DNA of 64,000 nt. It comes from Aquisediminimonas sp031376385 (lineage in GTDB: Bacteria; Pseudomonadota; Alphaproteobacteria; Sphingomonadales; Sphingomonadaceae). Position numbers and translations under genes: made by a program. Positions 31,347 to 41,960 of the stretch are shown piece after piece (within the stretch, counting starts at the first letter, position 1; every line of letters begins with the position of its first letter). The notes beneath the pieces were generated by a model. The model saw only the letters and a list, made by a program, of their open reading frames with translations, did not search any database and was not told where the DNA came from. Where the stretch lies: the NCBI GenBank assembly GCA_031376385.1, contig JANMDQ010000029.1, positions 186,001 to 250,000 of the forward strand, read 5' to 3'.

Positions 31347-34280
31347 ATGAAACTCATTTCGCTCAAGGCGACAGTGGCGACTGCAGTGTTGGCCGCTACT
31401 CTTGCTCAGCCAGCTTTCGCACAAACCGAAACGCCAAAGACAGAGACGGCCACGCCTCCTGCTGCTGAAGAAGAGGCAGGCGATATTGTCGTCGTCGGTT
31501 CGCGCATCCGTCGCGATACGTTCAATTCACCGTCGCCTGTGCAGATTGTCACGCGCCAGGAAACAACAGACGCGGGCTTTACCAGTACCGCCGAAGCGCT
31601 GCAGAGCAACGCGGTTTCTGGTGGTCAAGGCCAAGTCAACAACAGCTTCGGCGGCTTTGTGACCGAAGGCGGCCCCGGCGCGAACACGCTTTCGTTGCGC
31701 GGTCTTGGTGCCACGCGCACGCTGATCCTGCTCAACGGTCGCCGCATCGCGCCTGCTGGAACGCGCGGCGCGGTCGGCTCGGCCGATTTGAACGTCCTTC
31801 CCGGCATCATCGTTGACCGCTTCGAAGTCCTTAAGGACGGCGCATCGTCAATCTACGGGTCGGATGCCGTTGCTGGCGTTGTAAACATTGTAACGCGCAA
31901 GAAACTGTCCGGCTTTGAAATGGAGGGCATTTATGCCGTCCCAGAAGTAGGTGCAGGGTCGAGCGGCAAGATCGCATTTGCTGGCGGTTACACTGGTGAT
32001 CGTTTCAACGTTGCAGGCAGCATTGAATATGCAAAGCGCAATGAAATGACGCTTGGCGATCGTGGCTTTTCGCAGTGCCAGACGGATTATGTTCGAAGCG
32101 CAACAAATCGCACGCCTGACTCGGCAAGCTTCATTGACCCGCGCACTGGTCAGCCAAAATGCTATGGCATCACGGGGACTGGGTCCAGCGGCGTTACGAT
32201 TAACACATTGGGTATCGCGACGCGAACAGGCGCTCCAGCGCCGGGTTCAACAGGAACACGGTTCAACCGATTCCGTCCAAACTCGGCTGTCACAACCGGG
32301 CTTGTTGGCTATGAAGGCGTTACTCTGAACTCACGCGATACATTTGATCAGCGCAAGCTTCGTGAATCACTGGTCTCGCCGGGCGAATTCATTACAGGCT
32401 ATTTGCAGGGCGGATACGACCTGCGCGCCTTGGGTGATGCGGAACTTTATGTCGAAGGTCTTTTCTCGCGTCGTAAGTCCAACCAGACTGGCTTTCGTCA
32501 GCTGTCTTATGATTATGCGGTGGGCAGTCCCCTCGTCGATCCAGCCATTTACGGATCGACGTTCTTTGCGTTCCCAACCGAAACGTCGAACGGTCAAAAT
32601 GTTGTTGCCCGGACGTTCATCGGCTTTGGCAACACCACGTCTTCGCAGAAGCTGAATTTCTATAAAGTTGGCGGCGGCATTAAAGGCGATTTCTTCGCGC
32701 CCAGCTGGAACTATGATTTCTACGTTGGAACATCAAAATCGTCCGCAAGCTACACATTCCAGAGCTTCATCACGAGCAAGCTGGCGCAGAGCTTGAATGT
32801 CGTTTCGAACGGCGCTGGCGGTTTTAACTGCGTTAACCCTGCCAACGGTTGCGTTGCAGCCCCGGCCTTGTCACCATCGGTCATCAATGGAAATCTGCCG
32901 CAAAACTGGGTGAATTTCATCTATAAAGACGTGACGGGCGATACTAAATTCGTTGAATCTACCGCAACGTTTAACATCGATGGTAAGGCTTTCGAACTAC
33001 CCTATGGCTCAGTGCAGGTTTCGCTGGGTGCTGAATATCGCAAGTCGAGCTTGAACGATGTGCCGCCAGCAGAAGCGCAAGCACGTGACCTCTACAACTT
33101 GACGACGTCTGGCATCACCAAGGGCAGAGACTCCGTTTGGGAAGCTTACGGCGAAGTGGAAGTTCCAATTCTTCGTAACCTGACGATGGCGAAAGATCTT
33201 ACCTTAACGGCTTCGGCACGTTACACAGATTATAAGTCGTTCGGATCGGGCTCGACCTATAAGGTTGGTGGCGTCTATGCTCCTACCGGATGGCTTTCCT
33301 TCCGCGGGTCTTACGGAACGTCTTTCCGTGCGCCTGCCATTTATGAACAAAAGCTCGGTGGTCAGTCGGGTTTCCTCTCGGCACAGACTGATCCTTGCAA
33401 CCAATATGTTGCAGATGGCTCGACGCGAGCAATCAACTGTGCGCTTGATGGCGTTATAGCGGGAACTCAGCAGCTACAGGGTATTCAGGTGCTCGGCACC
33501 GGTGGAGCTGCGCTTGGTCTGAAAGCTGAAAAGTCGACAAACCTCACAACTGGCGTCATTTTCCAGCCGAAGATTTCGTCGTCTTTCGGTGACCTTTCGA
33601 TTGCCGTTGATTATTACCGGATAAAGGTGAAGGATCAGGTCAACAACTTTGGTGGCGGCACGATATTGGGCAATTGCTACAATGATCCCCAATTCCGCGC
33701 TGGGGGCGGGTTCTGCTCATTCATCACGCGTGATCCGAACAACCGGCTCGTTGTGGTCGACAATTTTGTCAACATCTCAAGCCAAATTGTCAAAGGTATC
33801 GACTTCACTGTTCGCTATGCGCGTGACATCGGTCAGGGTCGTTTGCGTGTTACCGCACAGGCCAACCATTACCTTGAACAATCGTCAAAACTTCTTTCAA
33901 CCGATCCGTTTGATGACACGAACGGAACCGTTGGCAGCCCGAAATGGGCAGGCAACTTAGATGTGGCGTATAAGATCAAGAAAATCCAAGTGCGTTACAT
34001 CTTGGATTGGTTGGCCAAAACCGAAGCTTACACGTACTACGGCCTCGATCCGGCAACCACGCCATTCTACTTGGAAACGCCGAATTATTTCACTCACGCA
34101 GTATCTCTGAAATATGATGCGGATAAGTTTAGCATCACTGCTGGTGTGCAGAACTTGCTGGATCGCGATCCGCCGAAGATTTCATATGGCGTGTATAACC
34201 GTCTCGGCAACGCGCCGCTTTACAGTGGCGTGGATTATGAAGGCCGGACTTTCTACGTAAGCGTCGGCGCGAAGTTCTAA
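31347..34280 (+). CDS. TonB-dependent outer-membrane receptor
   Basis: A 977-residue TonB-dependent receptor. A signal peptide (LKATVATAVLAATLAQPAFA) is followed by a short Glu/Pro-rich stretch, a TonB-box-like GDIVVVGSRI, and the plug domain with TLSLRGLGATRTLILLNGRR and VDRFEVLKDGASSIYGSDAV, then a large beta-barrel ending TFYVSVGAKF. The N-terminus resembles receptors of the oar/CirA-like group common in sphingomonads. ATG 31347 is chosen; the longer frame to 31236 has no signal peptide at its start. A good terminator follows. The next gene is a secreted S9 peptidase, suggesting peptide uptake, by context only. Confidence 0.92.
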   Translation: MKLISLKATVATAVLAATLAQPAFAQTETPKTETATPPAAEEEAGDIVVVGSRIRRDTFNSPSPVQIVTRQETTDAGFTSTAEALQSNAVSGGQGQVNNSFGGFVTEGGPGANTLSLRGLGATRTLILLNGRRIAPAGTRGAVGSADLNVLPGIIVDRFEVLKDGASSIYGSDAVAGVVNIVTRKKLSGFEMEGIYAVPEVGAGSSGKIAFAGGYTGDRFNVAGSIEYAKRNEMTLGDRGFSQCQTDYVRSATNRTPDSASFIDPRTGQPKCYGITGTGSSGVTINTLGIATRTGAPAPGSTGTRFNRFRPNSAVTTGLVGYEGVTLNSRDTFDQRKLRESLVSPGEFITGYLQGGYDLRALGDAELYVEGLFSRRKSNQTGFRQLSYDYAVGSPLVDPAIYGSTFFAFPTETSNGQNVVARTFIGFGNTTSSQKLNFYKVGGGIKGDFFAPSWNYDFYVGTSKSSASYTFQSFITSKLAQSLNVVSNGAGGFNCVNPANGCVAAPALSPSVINGNLPQNWVNFIYKDVTGDTKFVESTATFNIDGKAFELPYGSVQVSLGAEYRKSSLNDVPPAEAQARDLYNLTTSGITKGRDSVWEAYGEVEVPILRNLTMAKDLTLTASARYTDYKSFGSGSTYKVGGVYAPTGWLSFRGSYGTSFRAPAIYEQKLGGQSGFLSAQTDPCNQYVADGSTRAINCALDGVIAGTQQLQGIQVLGTGGAALGLKAEKSTNLTTGVIFQPKISSSFGDLSIAVDYYRIKVKDQVNNFGGGTILGNCYNDPQFRAGGGFCSFITRDPNNRLVVVDNFVNISSQIVKGIDFTVRYARDIGQGRLRVTAQANHYLEQSSKLLSTDPFDDTNGTVGSPKWAGNLDVAYKIKKIQVRYILDWLAKTEAYTYYGLDPATTPFYLETPNYFTHAVSLKYDADKFSITAGVQNLLDRDPPKISYGVYNRLGNAPLYSGVDYEGRTFYVSVGAKF

Positions 34281-34299
34281 GCTAGACACAAAAACTACC

Positions 34300-34333
34300 G
34301 GGGGCTGCATATCGTTGCAGCCCCCATTTTATT
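34300..34333 (+). terminator. Rho-independent terminator
   Basis: GGGGGCTGCA (34300-34309) pairs perfectly with TGCAGCCCCC (34316-34325) around a six-base loop, followed by ATTTTATT. It lies 20 bases after the TonB receptor stop and should end that transcript, separating it from the S9 peptidase gene. Confidence 0.85.
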
Positions 34334-34395
34334 GTTGCCGATAGACCTGATCCTGATACTCTTTGCTATCGGCTAAATGTCAGGAGTATGGCCCC

Positions 34396-36426
34396 ATGTT
34401 AAAGACTATTCTTTGTGCCGCCACCGCGCTGATCGCGGTCCCGGCGCTCGCGGCAAAGCCCGCTGTTCCCACCATCGAACAGATGGCCGCTTTCCCGAAA
34501 ATGTCCGGCTTCCAAGTCTCCCCAGACGGCAAGCATATGATCGCCCTCGAAGGCCGCGGCGAAGACCGTGTGATCCTTGTGTGGAAAACCGATGCGTTGG
34601 GTGAAAAGCCGACTGTGATTGGGTCAAGCCAGATGAAGATCCAAGGGGCGCAGTTTTTGAAAAATGACGTGCTCGGTGTAACACTTTGGCAGCCTTATGA
34701 CGCTCGCTTTGATGGGGTGACAAAGACCTTTATCTACAAATACTTCATCACTGATCTGACTGGAACGAATTGGCGAGAGCCGCTACCTACTCCAAGGGCT
34801 AAAACAGAATTCGACGAACGTGTAGAGGCAGTAACAAGCCAAGAATTGGCAGATTCTCTGCCAAACGACCCCGATCATGTTCTTATCGTGAAGAACGCGG
34901 GTGCCGATTCGGGTGACATTTTTAAGGTTAACGTCCGAACCAACAGGTCCGAAAGAGTTATTCGCACATCCGAAAAAGTCAACTCGTATCGAACTGATCT
35001 GGAAGGACAAGTTCGGGCACGAACTTTGTTTGCTATCGATGGAACTGGCCCGTTCCAAGCCACCCAAATTCGAAACTCAAGCGGTGGGTGGGATGAACAT
35101 TTTCGTACTTATGTTAAGGACCGCGACGTATACTCGATAATTGGGTTCACCGCAGACCCAAATATTGCTTTGGTCGCGAGCAACGTGGGTGCCGATAAGC
35201 AAGCAATATACGAATATAATATTGCGGCGCGCAAGTTGGGTGAAGTGGTTTTCAAGCACCGTTTTTTCGAGGCTTCAGGCGTGTCTGTTAGACGTCTGAA
35301 GAGTGCCGAAGGAGGCACGTTCGGTGAAATTACCAGTCTTCGCTATGGCGGTCCGCGCGAAGATGACATAACTTACGTTTCGCCAACAATGAAGTCACTC
35401 GACGCTACCATTCGCGCGGCCCTTGGCATTAAGCAGGAGCCCTTGAGGATTGTTGATCCTGGAACGGGGGAAAGCACCACAATCAAATATGACACGGGCG
35501 TGACCTACCGGATCACATCGCAATCTGATGATTTGAAGACCGTGACGATTGCGACAAGCGGGCCGAACACACCGCCGGTATATTACATGTTAAAGGATTT
35601 GAAGCTCACGAAATTGGCTGATGCCTACCCCGATGTAAAAGCTGAAGCGTTGGGTAAGACGCAACTAGTTTACTACAAGGCACGTGATGGCCTCGACATT
35701 CCTGCCTACCTCACCAAACCAAGTGAGTCCCTTTGCGGAGCAGGTCCGTGGCCAACCGTCATTCATCCCCACGGCGGCCCTTGGGCACGTGATGATATGA
35801 ACTTCGATGGTTTCATGTGGATGGCGATGATGTCGTCGCGTTGCATGGCTGTGATGCAGCCGCAATATCGCGGGTCGGACGGCTGGAGCCGCAAGCTCTG
35901 GAAGGCTGGAGATGCGGAGTGGGGCCAGAAAATGCAGGACGACAAGGATGACAGCGTCAAATGGCTGATCCAGCAGAAAGTGGCGATACCTGAACGCGTT
36001 GCCATGTTTGGCTTTTCCTACGGTGGCTATGCAGCCATGGCAGCTGCTGTGCGGCCAAACGGTCTCTATAAGTGCGCCATTGCTGGGGCTGGAGTGTCTG
36101 ACCTGAAAAGGATTTGGGCTAAATTCTATGACAACCCATATTTCCGCGAAAATCAGGCCGCGACAGTGAAGGGCCTTAGCCCGGCAGATGTCGCTGACAA
36201 AATCAGTATCCCCATCATGGTTTTTCACGGTGAGCGCGATCAGACCGTCCCCATTGAGCAATCCGATTGGTATGTCGCAAAAGCTAAGAAGTCTGGTCAG
36301 CCCGTCGAATATCACAAGCTGGCCGATTATGCCCACGGCCCCGCGTGGACGCGGAAGATCAATGGCGATCAGCTGCGACTGATTGACGATTATTTTGCCA
36401 AGGGTTGCGGCGGCAGCGGTTTGTAA
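34396..36426 (+). CDS. S9 family prolyl oligopeptidase-like serine peptidase
   Basis: A 676-residue exported serine peptidase. A signal peptide (LKTILCAATALIAVPALAA) leads into a beta-propeller-like region (SPDGKHMIALEGRG... and many short strands) and a C-terminal alpha/beta hydrolase domain. The triad is visible: nucleophile S541 in GFSYGGYAAM, Asp in FHGERDQTVP, His in DYAHGPAW. Other S9 hallmarks are HPHGGPWARDD and QPQYRGSDGWS. ATG 34396 has AGGAG upstream. Likely periplasmic, cleaving peptides brought in by the preceding receptor. The propeller region (about 34740-35420) is AT-richer than the rest. Confidence 0.93.
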   Translation: MLKTILCAATALIAVPALAAKPAVPTIEQMAAFPKMSGFQVSPDGKHMIALEGRGEDRVILVWKTDALGEKPTVIGSSQMKIQGAQFLKNDVLGVTLWQPYDARFDGVTKTFIYKYFITDLTGTNWREPLPTPRAKTEFDERVEAVTSQELADSLPNDPDHVLIVKNAGADSGDIFKVNVRTNRSERVIRTSEKVNSYRTDLEGQVRARTLFAIDGTGPFQATQIRNSSGGWDEHFRTYVKDRDVYSIIGFTADPNIALVASNVGADKQAIYEYNIAARKLGEVVFKHRFFEASGVSVRRLKSAEGGTFGEITSLRYGGPREDDITYVSPTMKSLDATIRAALGIKQEPLRIVDPGTGESTTIKYDTGVTYRITSQSDDLKTVTIATSGPNTPPVYYMLKDLKLTKLADAYPDVKAEALGKTQLVYYKARDGLDIPAYLTKPSESLCGAGPWPTVIHPHGGPWARDDMNFDGFMWMAMMSSRCMAVMQPQYRGSDGWSRKLWKAGDAEWGQKMQDDKDDSVKWLIQQKVAIPERVAMFGFSYGGYAAMAAAVRPNGLYKCAIAGAGVSDLKRIWAKFYDNPYFRENQAATVKGLSPADVADKISIPIMVFHGERDQTVPIEQSDWYVAKAKKSGQPVEYHKLADYAHGPAWTRKINGDQLRLIDDYFAKGCGGSGL

Positions 36427-36448
36427 CGCAGCTTTGCTATGATTGCTG

Positions 36449-36481
36449 AGGGGCGTGGCACACCAGTGCTGCGCCCCTTTT
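36449..36481 (+). terminator. Probable terminator of the S9 peptidase gene
   Basis: GGGGCG (36450-36455) pairs with CGCCCC (36472-36477), extended by an A-T pair, and is followed by a run of four T (36478-36481). It begins 22 bases after the peptidase stop and precedes phaR. Confidence 0.7.
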
Positions 36482-36559
36482 CGCATCTGCGGTGCCTTTG
36501 TTGCGCACAAATTGTGCAGGTGCTAACAAGGCCACATATTGCACAAGGAAATGATGGCG

Positions 36560-37105
36560 ATGGTCAAAGCACAGTCCGGGGATGCCCCCGTTACGATCAA
36601 GAAATATGCCAATCGCCGGCTCTATAATACTGAGACTTCGTCCTATATCACGCTCGATACGTTGGCGACGATGATCCGCGCGGGTCGGGAGTTTGTGGTG
36701 CTGGATGCCAAGTCTGGTGATGACATTACGCACGGTGTGCTGACGCAGATCATTCTTGAAGGCGAAGGCAAAGGTGATAACGCGATGTTGCCAACCGGCT
36801 TCCTGCGGCAGATCATTTCCATGTACGGCGATTCGATGCAGACGATGCTGCCCAGCTATCTCGAAGCCTCAATGGATGCGTTTCGCGGCAATCAGGAAAA
36901 GGTCAAATCCGTATTTGAAGGCGCGATTGCCGCCAGCCCCTTTGCCGAAATGGCCAAGCGCAACATGGCCATGTTTGAAGCCGCGACCAGCGCGTTTCGT
37001 CCGGCGGCTAAGGGCAAAGCTTCCGCCGGCCCGGGTGACGATGTTGCGGCGCTGAAGGCAGAGCTGGCGGCACTTCAAGCCAAGATTGAGAAACTGGCTG
37101 GTTGA
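36560..37105 (+). CDS. phaR: Polyhydroxyalkanoate synthesis repressor
   Basis: DNA-binding regulator of polyhydroxyalkanoate granule proteins, releasing DNA when it binds PHA. The hallmark N-terminal domain VTIKKYANRRLYNTETSSYI, then LDTLATMIRAGREFVVLDAK and GDDITHGVLTQIILEGE are family signatures. The C-terminal half is helical and Ala/Lys-rich with a coiled-coil end (DVAALKAELAALQAKIEKLA). Several ATGs lie close together; ATG 36560 has AAGGA ten bases upstream, ATG 36554 is also possible. No PHA synthase gene is in the window. Its stop is one base from the stop of convergent phoB. Confidence 0.94.
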   Translation: MVKAQSGDAPVTIKKYANRRLYNTETSSYITLDTLATMIRAGREFVVLDAKSGDDITHGVLTQIILEGEGKGDNAMLPTGFLRQIISMYGDSMQTMLPSYLEASMDAFRGNQEKVKSVFEGAIAASPFAEMAKRNMAMFEAATSAFRPAAKGKASAGPGDDVAALKAELAALQAKIEKLAG

Positions 37106-37798
37106 TCAGCCTTCAAAATCCAATGCATAACCCGCGGACCGCACTGTGCGGATCGGGTCTACCAGGCCCGGCAAGTTGATCGCCTTACGCAGCCGCCGGA
37201 TGTGCACGTCGACTGTGCGAAGCTCGATGTCGCTGTCCATGCCCCAGACTGAGTCGAGCAGCCGTTCGCGGGAGAAGACGCGGGCGGGATGTTCCATGAA
37301 ATGGCGGAGCAGGCGGAATTCGGTAGGGCCAAGCACAAGCACTTGCCCCGCCCGCTTGGCCTTATGCTGCACGGTATCGAGTTCAATATCGCCGACGCCT
37401 AAGGTTTCGCCAGCAAGCGCAGGGCGCACACGGCGCAGAATTGCCGCCGCACGGGCAACCAGCTCTCGCGGAGAGAAAGGCTTGGTCAGATAGTCATCTG
37501 CCCCAGTTTCAAGCCCGCGTATCCGGTCATCCTCGCTGCCGCGCGCGGTGAGCATGATGATGGGCAGATTGGCCGTATCCTTGCCGCGCCGCAGACGCCT
37601 GCACACTTCTATACCTGACGTGCCTTCAATCATCCAATCGAGCACCACCAGATCGGGGTGCTGCTCAAGCGCCAGTATCAATGCCTCATCACCGTCTTCG
37701 GTGGTGAAGACTTGATAGCCATCCTGAGTAAAATGCCATTCGACCAGTTCGGCGAGGGCTTTGTCATCTTCAACGAGTAACAGCTTGGGAGCAGACAT
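37106..37798 (-). CDS. phoB: Phosphate regulon response regulator PhoB
   Basis: OmpR-class response regulator activating phosphate-starvation genes at Pho boxes. The receiver has the acidic pair in LLLVEDDKALAE, the phosphorylated D54 in VVLDWMIEG and the conserved K in YLTKPFSPREL. The C-terminal winged helix contains LGPTEFRLLRHFMEHPARVFSRE, LLDSVW, RTVDVHIRRLRKAI and TVRSAGYAL. Length 230 is standard. It is the last gene of the minus-strand series phoR-pstSCAB-phoU-phoB. ATG 37798 has AGGAAA upstream. Pho boxes upstream of pstS and phoR are probably its own targets. Confidence 0.97.
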   Translation of the reverse strand: MSAPKLLLVEDDKALAELVEWHFTQDGYQVFTTEDGDEALILALEQHPDLVVLDWMIEGTSGIEVCRRLRRGKDTANLPIIMLTARGSEDDRIRGLETGADDYLTKPFSPRELVARAAAILRRVRPALAGETLGVGDIELDTVQHKAKRAGQVLVLGPTEFRLLRHFMEHPARVFSRERLLDSVWGMDSDIELRTVDVHIRRLRKAINLPGLVDPIRTVRSAGYALDFEG

Positions 37799-37840
37799 TG
37801 GGGTTTCCTATTGTCAGCGGCATGCTGATCTGACTTTGGC

Positions 37841-38521
37841 TTACCCTTCGCCGCGATCTTCGCGGTCGGTAAGGTAAAGGCCAGTGGCGGCGTAGTGGAC
37901 CATTTCAGCGACATTGGTGGCGTGATCACCGATGCGTTCAAGGTTGCGGGCAATGAACAGCATCTGCGCCGCGCTGCTGATGGAGCTGGGATTTTCCATC
38001 ATATGGCTGACGAGATTGCGCAGGATGCTATTGTAAAAACTATCGACCTTGTCGTCACGAATGACGATTTCCTTGGCTGACTCCGGATCGCGGGCGGCAT
38101 AGGCGGTCATCACATCATGAACCATCCCGCGCGCCACATCGGCCATGGCAGGTAGTAGAATGAGCGGCTCAAACCGCTTGAGTCCTTCAATATCGCCAAC
38201 ACGTTTTGCGATATTCTTGGCATAGTCGCCAATCCGTTCGACCACACCTGCGATTTTAAGGGCAGCAATAACTTCGCGCAGATCGTCGGCCATTGGCGCG
38301 CGCAGGGCAATCACCCGGATCGCAAGCTTATCGACTTCGATTTCCAGCGCATCCAACCGCTTGTCGCGCGCGACCACTTCTGCGGCCAGTTCCATGTTGT
38401 GATTGACGAGCGCATCCATTGCCTCGGCCAGCGCAACTTCGGCGAGGCCGCCCATTTCGGCGATCAGCCCGCGCAACCGGGTGATGTCTTCATCAAATGC
38501 TTTGACGGTATGTTCTGTCAT
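37841..38521 (-). CDS. phoU: Phosphate transport system regulator PhoU
   Basis: Links Pst transporter activity to PhoR and keeps the regulon off when phosphate is plentiful. The 226-residue, all-helical protein has the duplicated three-helix bundle with metal-binding E/D-x3-D motifs: VVERIGDYAKNIAKRV in the first half and NLERIGDHATNVAEMV in the second. The first helix has ITRLRGLIAEMGGLAEVAL. It is eleven bases from pstB and 42 from phoB on the same strand, consistent with one operon. Confidence 0.96.
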   Translation of the reverse strand: MTEHTVKAFDEDITRLRGLIAEMGGLAEVALAEAMDALVNHNMELAAEVVARDKRLDALEIEVDKLAIRVIALRAPMADDLREVIAALKIAGVVERIGDYAKNIAKRVGDIEGLKRFEPLILLPAMADVARGMVHDVMTAYAARDPESAKEIVIRDDKVDSFYNSILRNLVSHMMENPSSISSAAQMLFIARNLERIGDHATNVAEMVHYAATGLYLTDREDRGEG

Positions 38522-38532
38522 GTCCTCAAATC

Positions 38533-39297
<765 letters not shown>

Positions 39298-39305
39298 ATG
39301 CGGCC

Positions 39306-40571
39306 TTACCAGCGTTGTTCAAATTTATTGCGAAGATAGATGGCGACGCCGTTCATCAACAGCAGGAAGACGAGCAGCACGATGATCGCAGCCGACGTGC
39401 GTTCCACAAAACCACGGCTGACTTCATCCGACCAAAGGAAGATCTGCACCGGTAGCACACTGGCAGGCGAGGTCAGTCCGTCCGGCGGCGAAGCTACAAA
39501 AGCGCGCATTCCAATCATCAGCAGCGGGGCCGTTTCGCCCAGCGCGCGGGCCATACCAATGATCGTGCCTGTGAGGATGCCGGGCAGCGCAAGTGGGAGG
39601 ACATGGTGAAACACCACTTGAATGCGGCTGGCCCCAATCGCGAGAGCCGCGTCGCGGATCGATGGCGGCACGCCTTTGATGGCATTGCGGCCCGAAATGA
39701 CGATGACAGGCATGGTCATCAGCGCAAGCGTCATACCGCCAACAAGCGGAGCAGAGCGGGGAAGCCCCATGAACGTCAGGAATACAGCGAGGCCCAGCAG
39801 GCCAAAGATGATCGACGGCACTGCCGCCAAATTGTTGATTGAGACTTCGATAATATCCGTCCAGCGGTTTTTGGGCGCATATTCTTCCAGATAAAGTGCG
39901 GAAAGAACTCCGATCGGGAAAGCCAGCATAAGCGTGACGAACATTGTCAGCATAGAGCCTTTGAGTGCGCCCCAAATGCCGACTTGTCCGGGATCAGTGG
40001 CGTCGGACCGCGCTAGGAACCCTAGATCAAAGGCATTGCTGACAGCCCCTTGCTTGGACAGCCGGTCATAGGCCGCCTTCATTTCTGGCGATCCCTCTCC
40101 GCGTGCGGCAGAAGCCAGATCGTCAGAGGCGGAGACACTCAATTGCACTTTTTGAGTCAATAAACCGGGGTTCGCGATCAACTTGCTGCGAACATCGACC
40201 CAGGCCCCGTCAGATACAAATGACGCGCCTTCAGGCCCGTAAGCTTGCATTGCAGACAGTGAAACCGCTTCAGCCAGCCCCGCGCGTGATAGGACTTCAG
40301 CTGCATCCGGCGCTTGCAATTGCGATTGATCGACTGTCAGGCCAAGGGCAGGAAAATCGATATTGAGCTTAATTTCCGTGCGGGTGAATCCGCCCAAGCT
40401 GTTCCATGTCATCGAAACCAGCAGGCACACCAGAAACAGAGCTGACAGACTGACTGCTGCCAGCCCGGCCAGCCGGAAGCGCCGCTCAGACGCGTAGCGC
40501 GCCTTCAGCTTCCCCGTCATTTCTGGCGAGGCCCAGTTGGTGGGCGTGAGCTTGTTGGGAGTATCAGTCAT
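39306..40571 (-). CDS. pstA: Phosphate ABC transporter permease PstA, long form
   Basis: Inner-membrane permease half of the phosphate importer. The last 270 residues are standard PstA: GIWGALKGSMLTMFVTLMLAF, LYLEEYAP, NNLAAVPSIIFGLLGLAVFL and the EAA-like loop DAALAIGASRIQVVFHHVLP. The first ~150 residues, after a single membrane helix, form an extra periplasmic domain (DUF3333-like), giving 421 residues against about 300 in E. coli; this long form is usual in alphaproteobacteria. ATG 40571 (start MTDTPNKLTP) has GGGAGG upstream and overlaps the end of pstC by eight bases; a longer frame to 40694 is antisense-like noise inside pstC. Confidence 0.96.
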   Translation of the reverse strand: MTDTPNKLTPTNWASPEMTGKLKARYASERRFRLAGLAAVSLSALFLVCLLVSMTWNSLGGFTRTEIKLNIDFPALGLTVDQSQLQAPDAAEVLSRAGLAEAVSLSAMQAYGPEGASFVSDGAWVDVRSKLIANPGLLTQKVQLSVSASDDLASAARGEGSPEMKAAYDRLSKQGAVSNAFDLGFLARSDATDPGQVGIWGALKGSMLTMFVTLMLAFPIGVLSALYLEEYAPKNRWTDIIEVSINNLAAVPSIIFGLLGLAVFLTFMGLPRSAPLVGGMTLALMTMPVIVISGRNAIKGVPPSIRDAALAIGASRIQVVFHHVLPLALPGILTGTIIGMARALGETAPLLMIGMRAFVASPPDGLTSPASVLPVQIFLWSDEVSRGFVERTSAAIIVLLVFLLLMNGVAIYLRNKFEQRW

Positions 40572-41946
40572 AAGCCTCCCGGAAGCGTTTGACGACGCGC
40601 AAGGCAATGATGTTGAGGATGAGCGTAACAATGAACAAGACCATGCCGAGCGCGAAGGCAGACAGGGTGGCCGGATGATCAAAGCTCTGCTCACCCGTCA
40701 ACATCTGAACGATCTGATAGGTAACAGTCGTCATGCTTTCCAACGGATTGATCGACAGATTAGCTGATGCCCCTGCCGCCATGACGACAATCATCGTTTC
40801 CCCAATCGCACGGCTGACGGCCAGCATCACACCGCCAACGATGCCTGGCAGGGCCGCAGGGACCAAGACTTTCTTGATCGTTTCGGATGTGGTTGCGCCC
40901 ATCGCCAAAGACCCATCGCGCATCGCCTGCGGGACGGCGGCAATGCTGTCATCGGCCATGGAGGAGACGAACGGAATGATCATGATGCCCATCACAAGCC
41001 CCGCCGCAAGGGCGCTTTCAGTGGACGGGTTTTGTACGCCAAGTGCGGCGGCAAAATCGCGGATCATCGGGGCAACGGTGAGGGCCGCGAAATAGCCATA
41101 AACGACGGTGGGTATTCCGGCGAGGATTTCCAACAATGGTTTCATCCATTTGCGCGTGCGGGCGGCGGCATATTGGGTGAGGTAAATCGCGCTCATCAAC
41201 CCAAGCGGAATGGCAACAATCATCGCAATGATCGCACCAATGAACAATGTGCCCCAGAAGAGCGGAATGGCACCATAGGTTTTGCCAGTATCAGCGGAGA
41301 GCGGCGCAATCGGATCAGGGTTCCACTTAAACCCAAACAGAAAATCAAGGGGCGAGATCATGGAGAAGAAACGCGCCGTTTCAAAAATCAGTGATGCCAA
41401 GATGCCCACTGTCGTTAGGATCGCGACGAGTGATGCGATCAGCAGAAGCCCCATCACCACGCGCTCCACACGCGTTCTGGCCGTAAAGTCGGGCCGCAAT
41501 TTCAAGAACCCGAATGCGCCGCCTGCAAGGCCAATGATCGCCGTCAACACAGCGCCAATCAGGCCGTAATGGCTGATCGCGGCTTTCATCGGCGCGACCA
41601 GAGCAGCGGCAGCGGGGTTGAACGCCGCTTGGCCAGAACCATTGGCGATTTGGTATGCCTCGCCCACAATAGCGTTGCGCTCCATATCCATCAGAGGCAG
41701 CGCCGCGACGGCGGGATCAGCCAAAGCCGCCTGAATGGAAAGGCCCGGCGAAATAAAGGACCAGATGACCACAAACAGGCTTGCCGGAATGACCACCCAG
41801 AGGGCGGCATACCAGCCGTGATAATTTGGCAGTGAATGAAGCTTGACGCGGCCCGCCGCGCTAAATCCGTAAGCCCGCCCGCGCGCCGCCAACCATGTGA
41901 TCAGGCCAAGGCCAATGACCAGCAGGAATAATATGGTTGGTGACAC
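40564..41946 (-). CDS. pstC: Phosphate ABC transporter permease PstC, long form
   Basis: Inner-membrane permease half partnering PstA. At 460 residues it is much longer than E. coli PstC; the first ~180 residues hold an extra pair of membrane helices and a periplasmic stretch, while the last 280 are canonical, with FLFGFKWNPD, ILAGIPTVVYGYFAALTVAP and the cytoplasmic EAA loop DGSLAMGATTSETIKKVLVP. The start is GTG 41946, 14 bases after the pstS stop, with only a weak binding site, so translation may be partly coupled. It overlaps pstA by eight bases. Confidence 0.95.
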   Translation of the reverse strand: MSPTILFLLVIGLGLITWLAARGRAYGFSAAGRVKLHSLPNYHGWYAALWVVIPASLFVVIWSFISPGLSIQAALADPAVAALPLMDMERNAIVGEAYQIANGSGQAAFNPAAAALVAPMKAAISHYGLIGAVLTAIIGLAGGAFGFLKLRPDFTARTRVERVVMGLLLIASLVAILTTVGILASLIFETARFFSMISPLDFLFGFKWNPDPIAPLSADTGKTYGAIPLFWGTLFIGAIIAMIVAIPLGLMSAIYLTQYAAARTRKWMKPLLEILAGIPTVVYGYFAALTVAPMIRDFAAALGVQNPSTESALAAGLVMGIMIIPFVSSMADDSIAAVPQAMRDGSLAMGATTSETIKKVLVPAALPGIVGGVMLAVSRAIGETMIVVMAAGASANLSINPLESMTTVTYQIVQMLTGEQSFDHPATLSAFALGMVLFIVTLILNIIALRVVKRFREAYD

Positions 41947-41960
41947 GCGGGCGGCTTCGC

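Noticed and set aside
40572..40694. Longer PstA start at 40694
   Set aside because: The extra 41 residues lie inside the pstC coding sequence on the same strand, are low-complexity, and a clear GGGAGG precedes the ATG at 40571.
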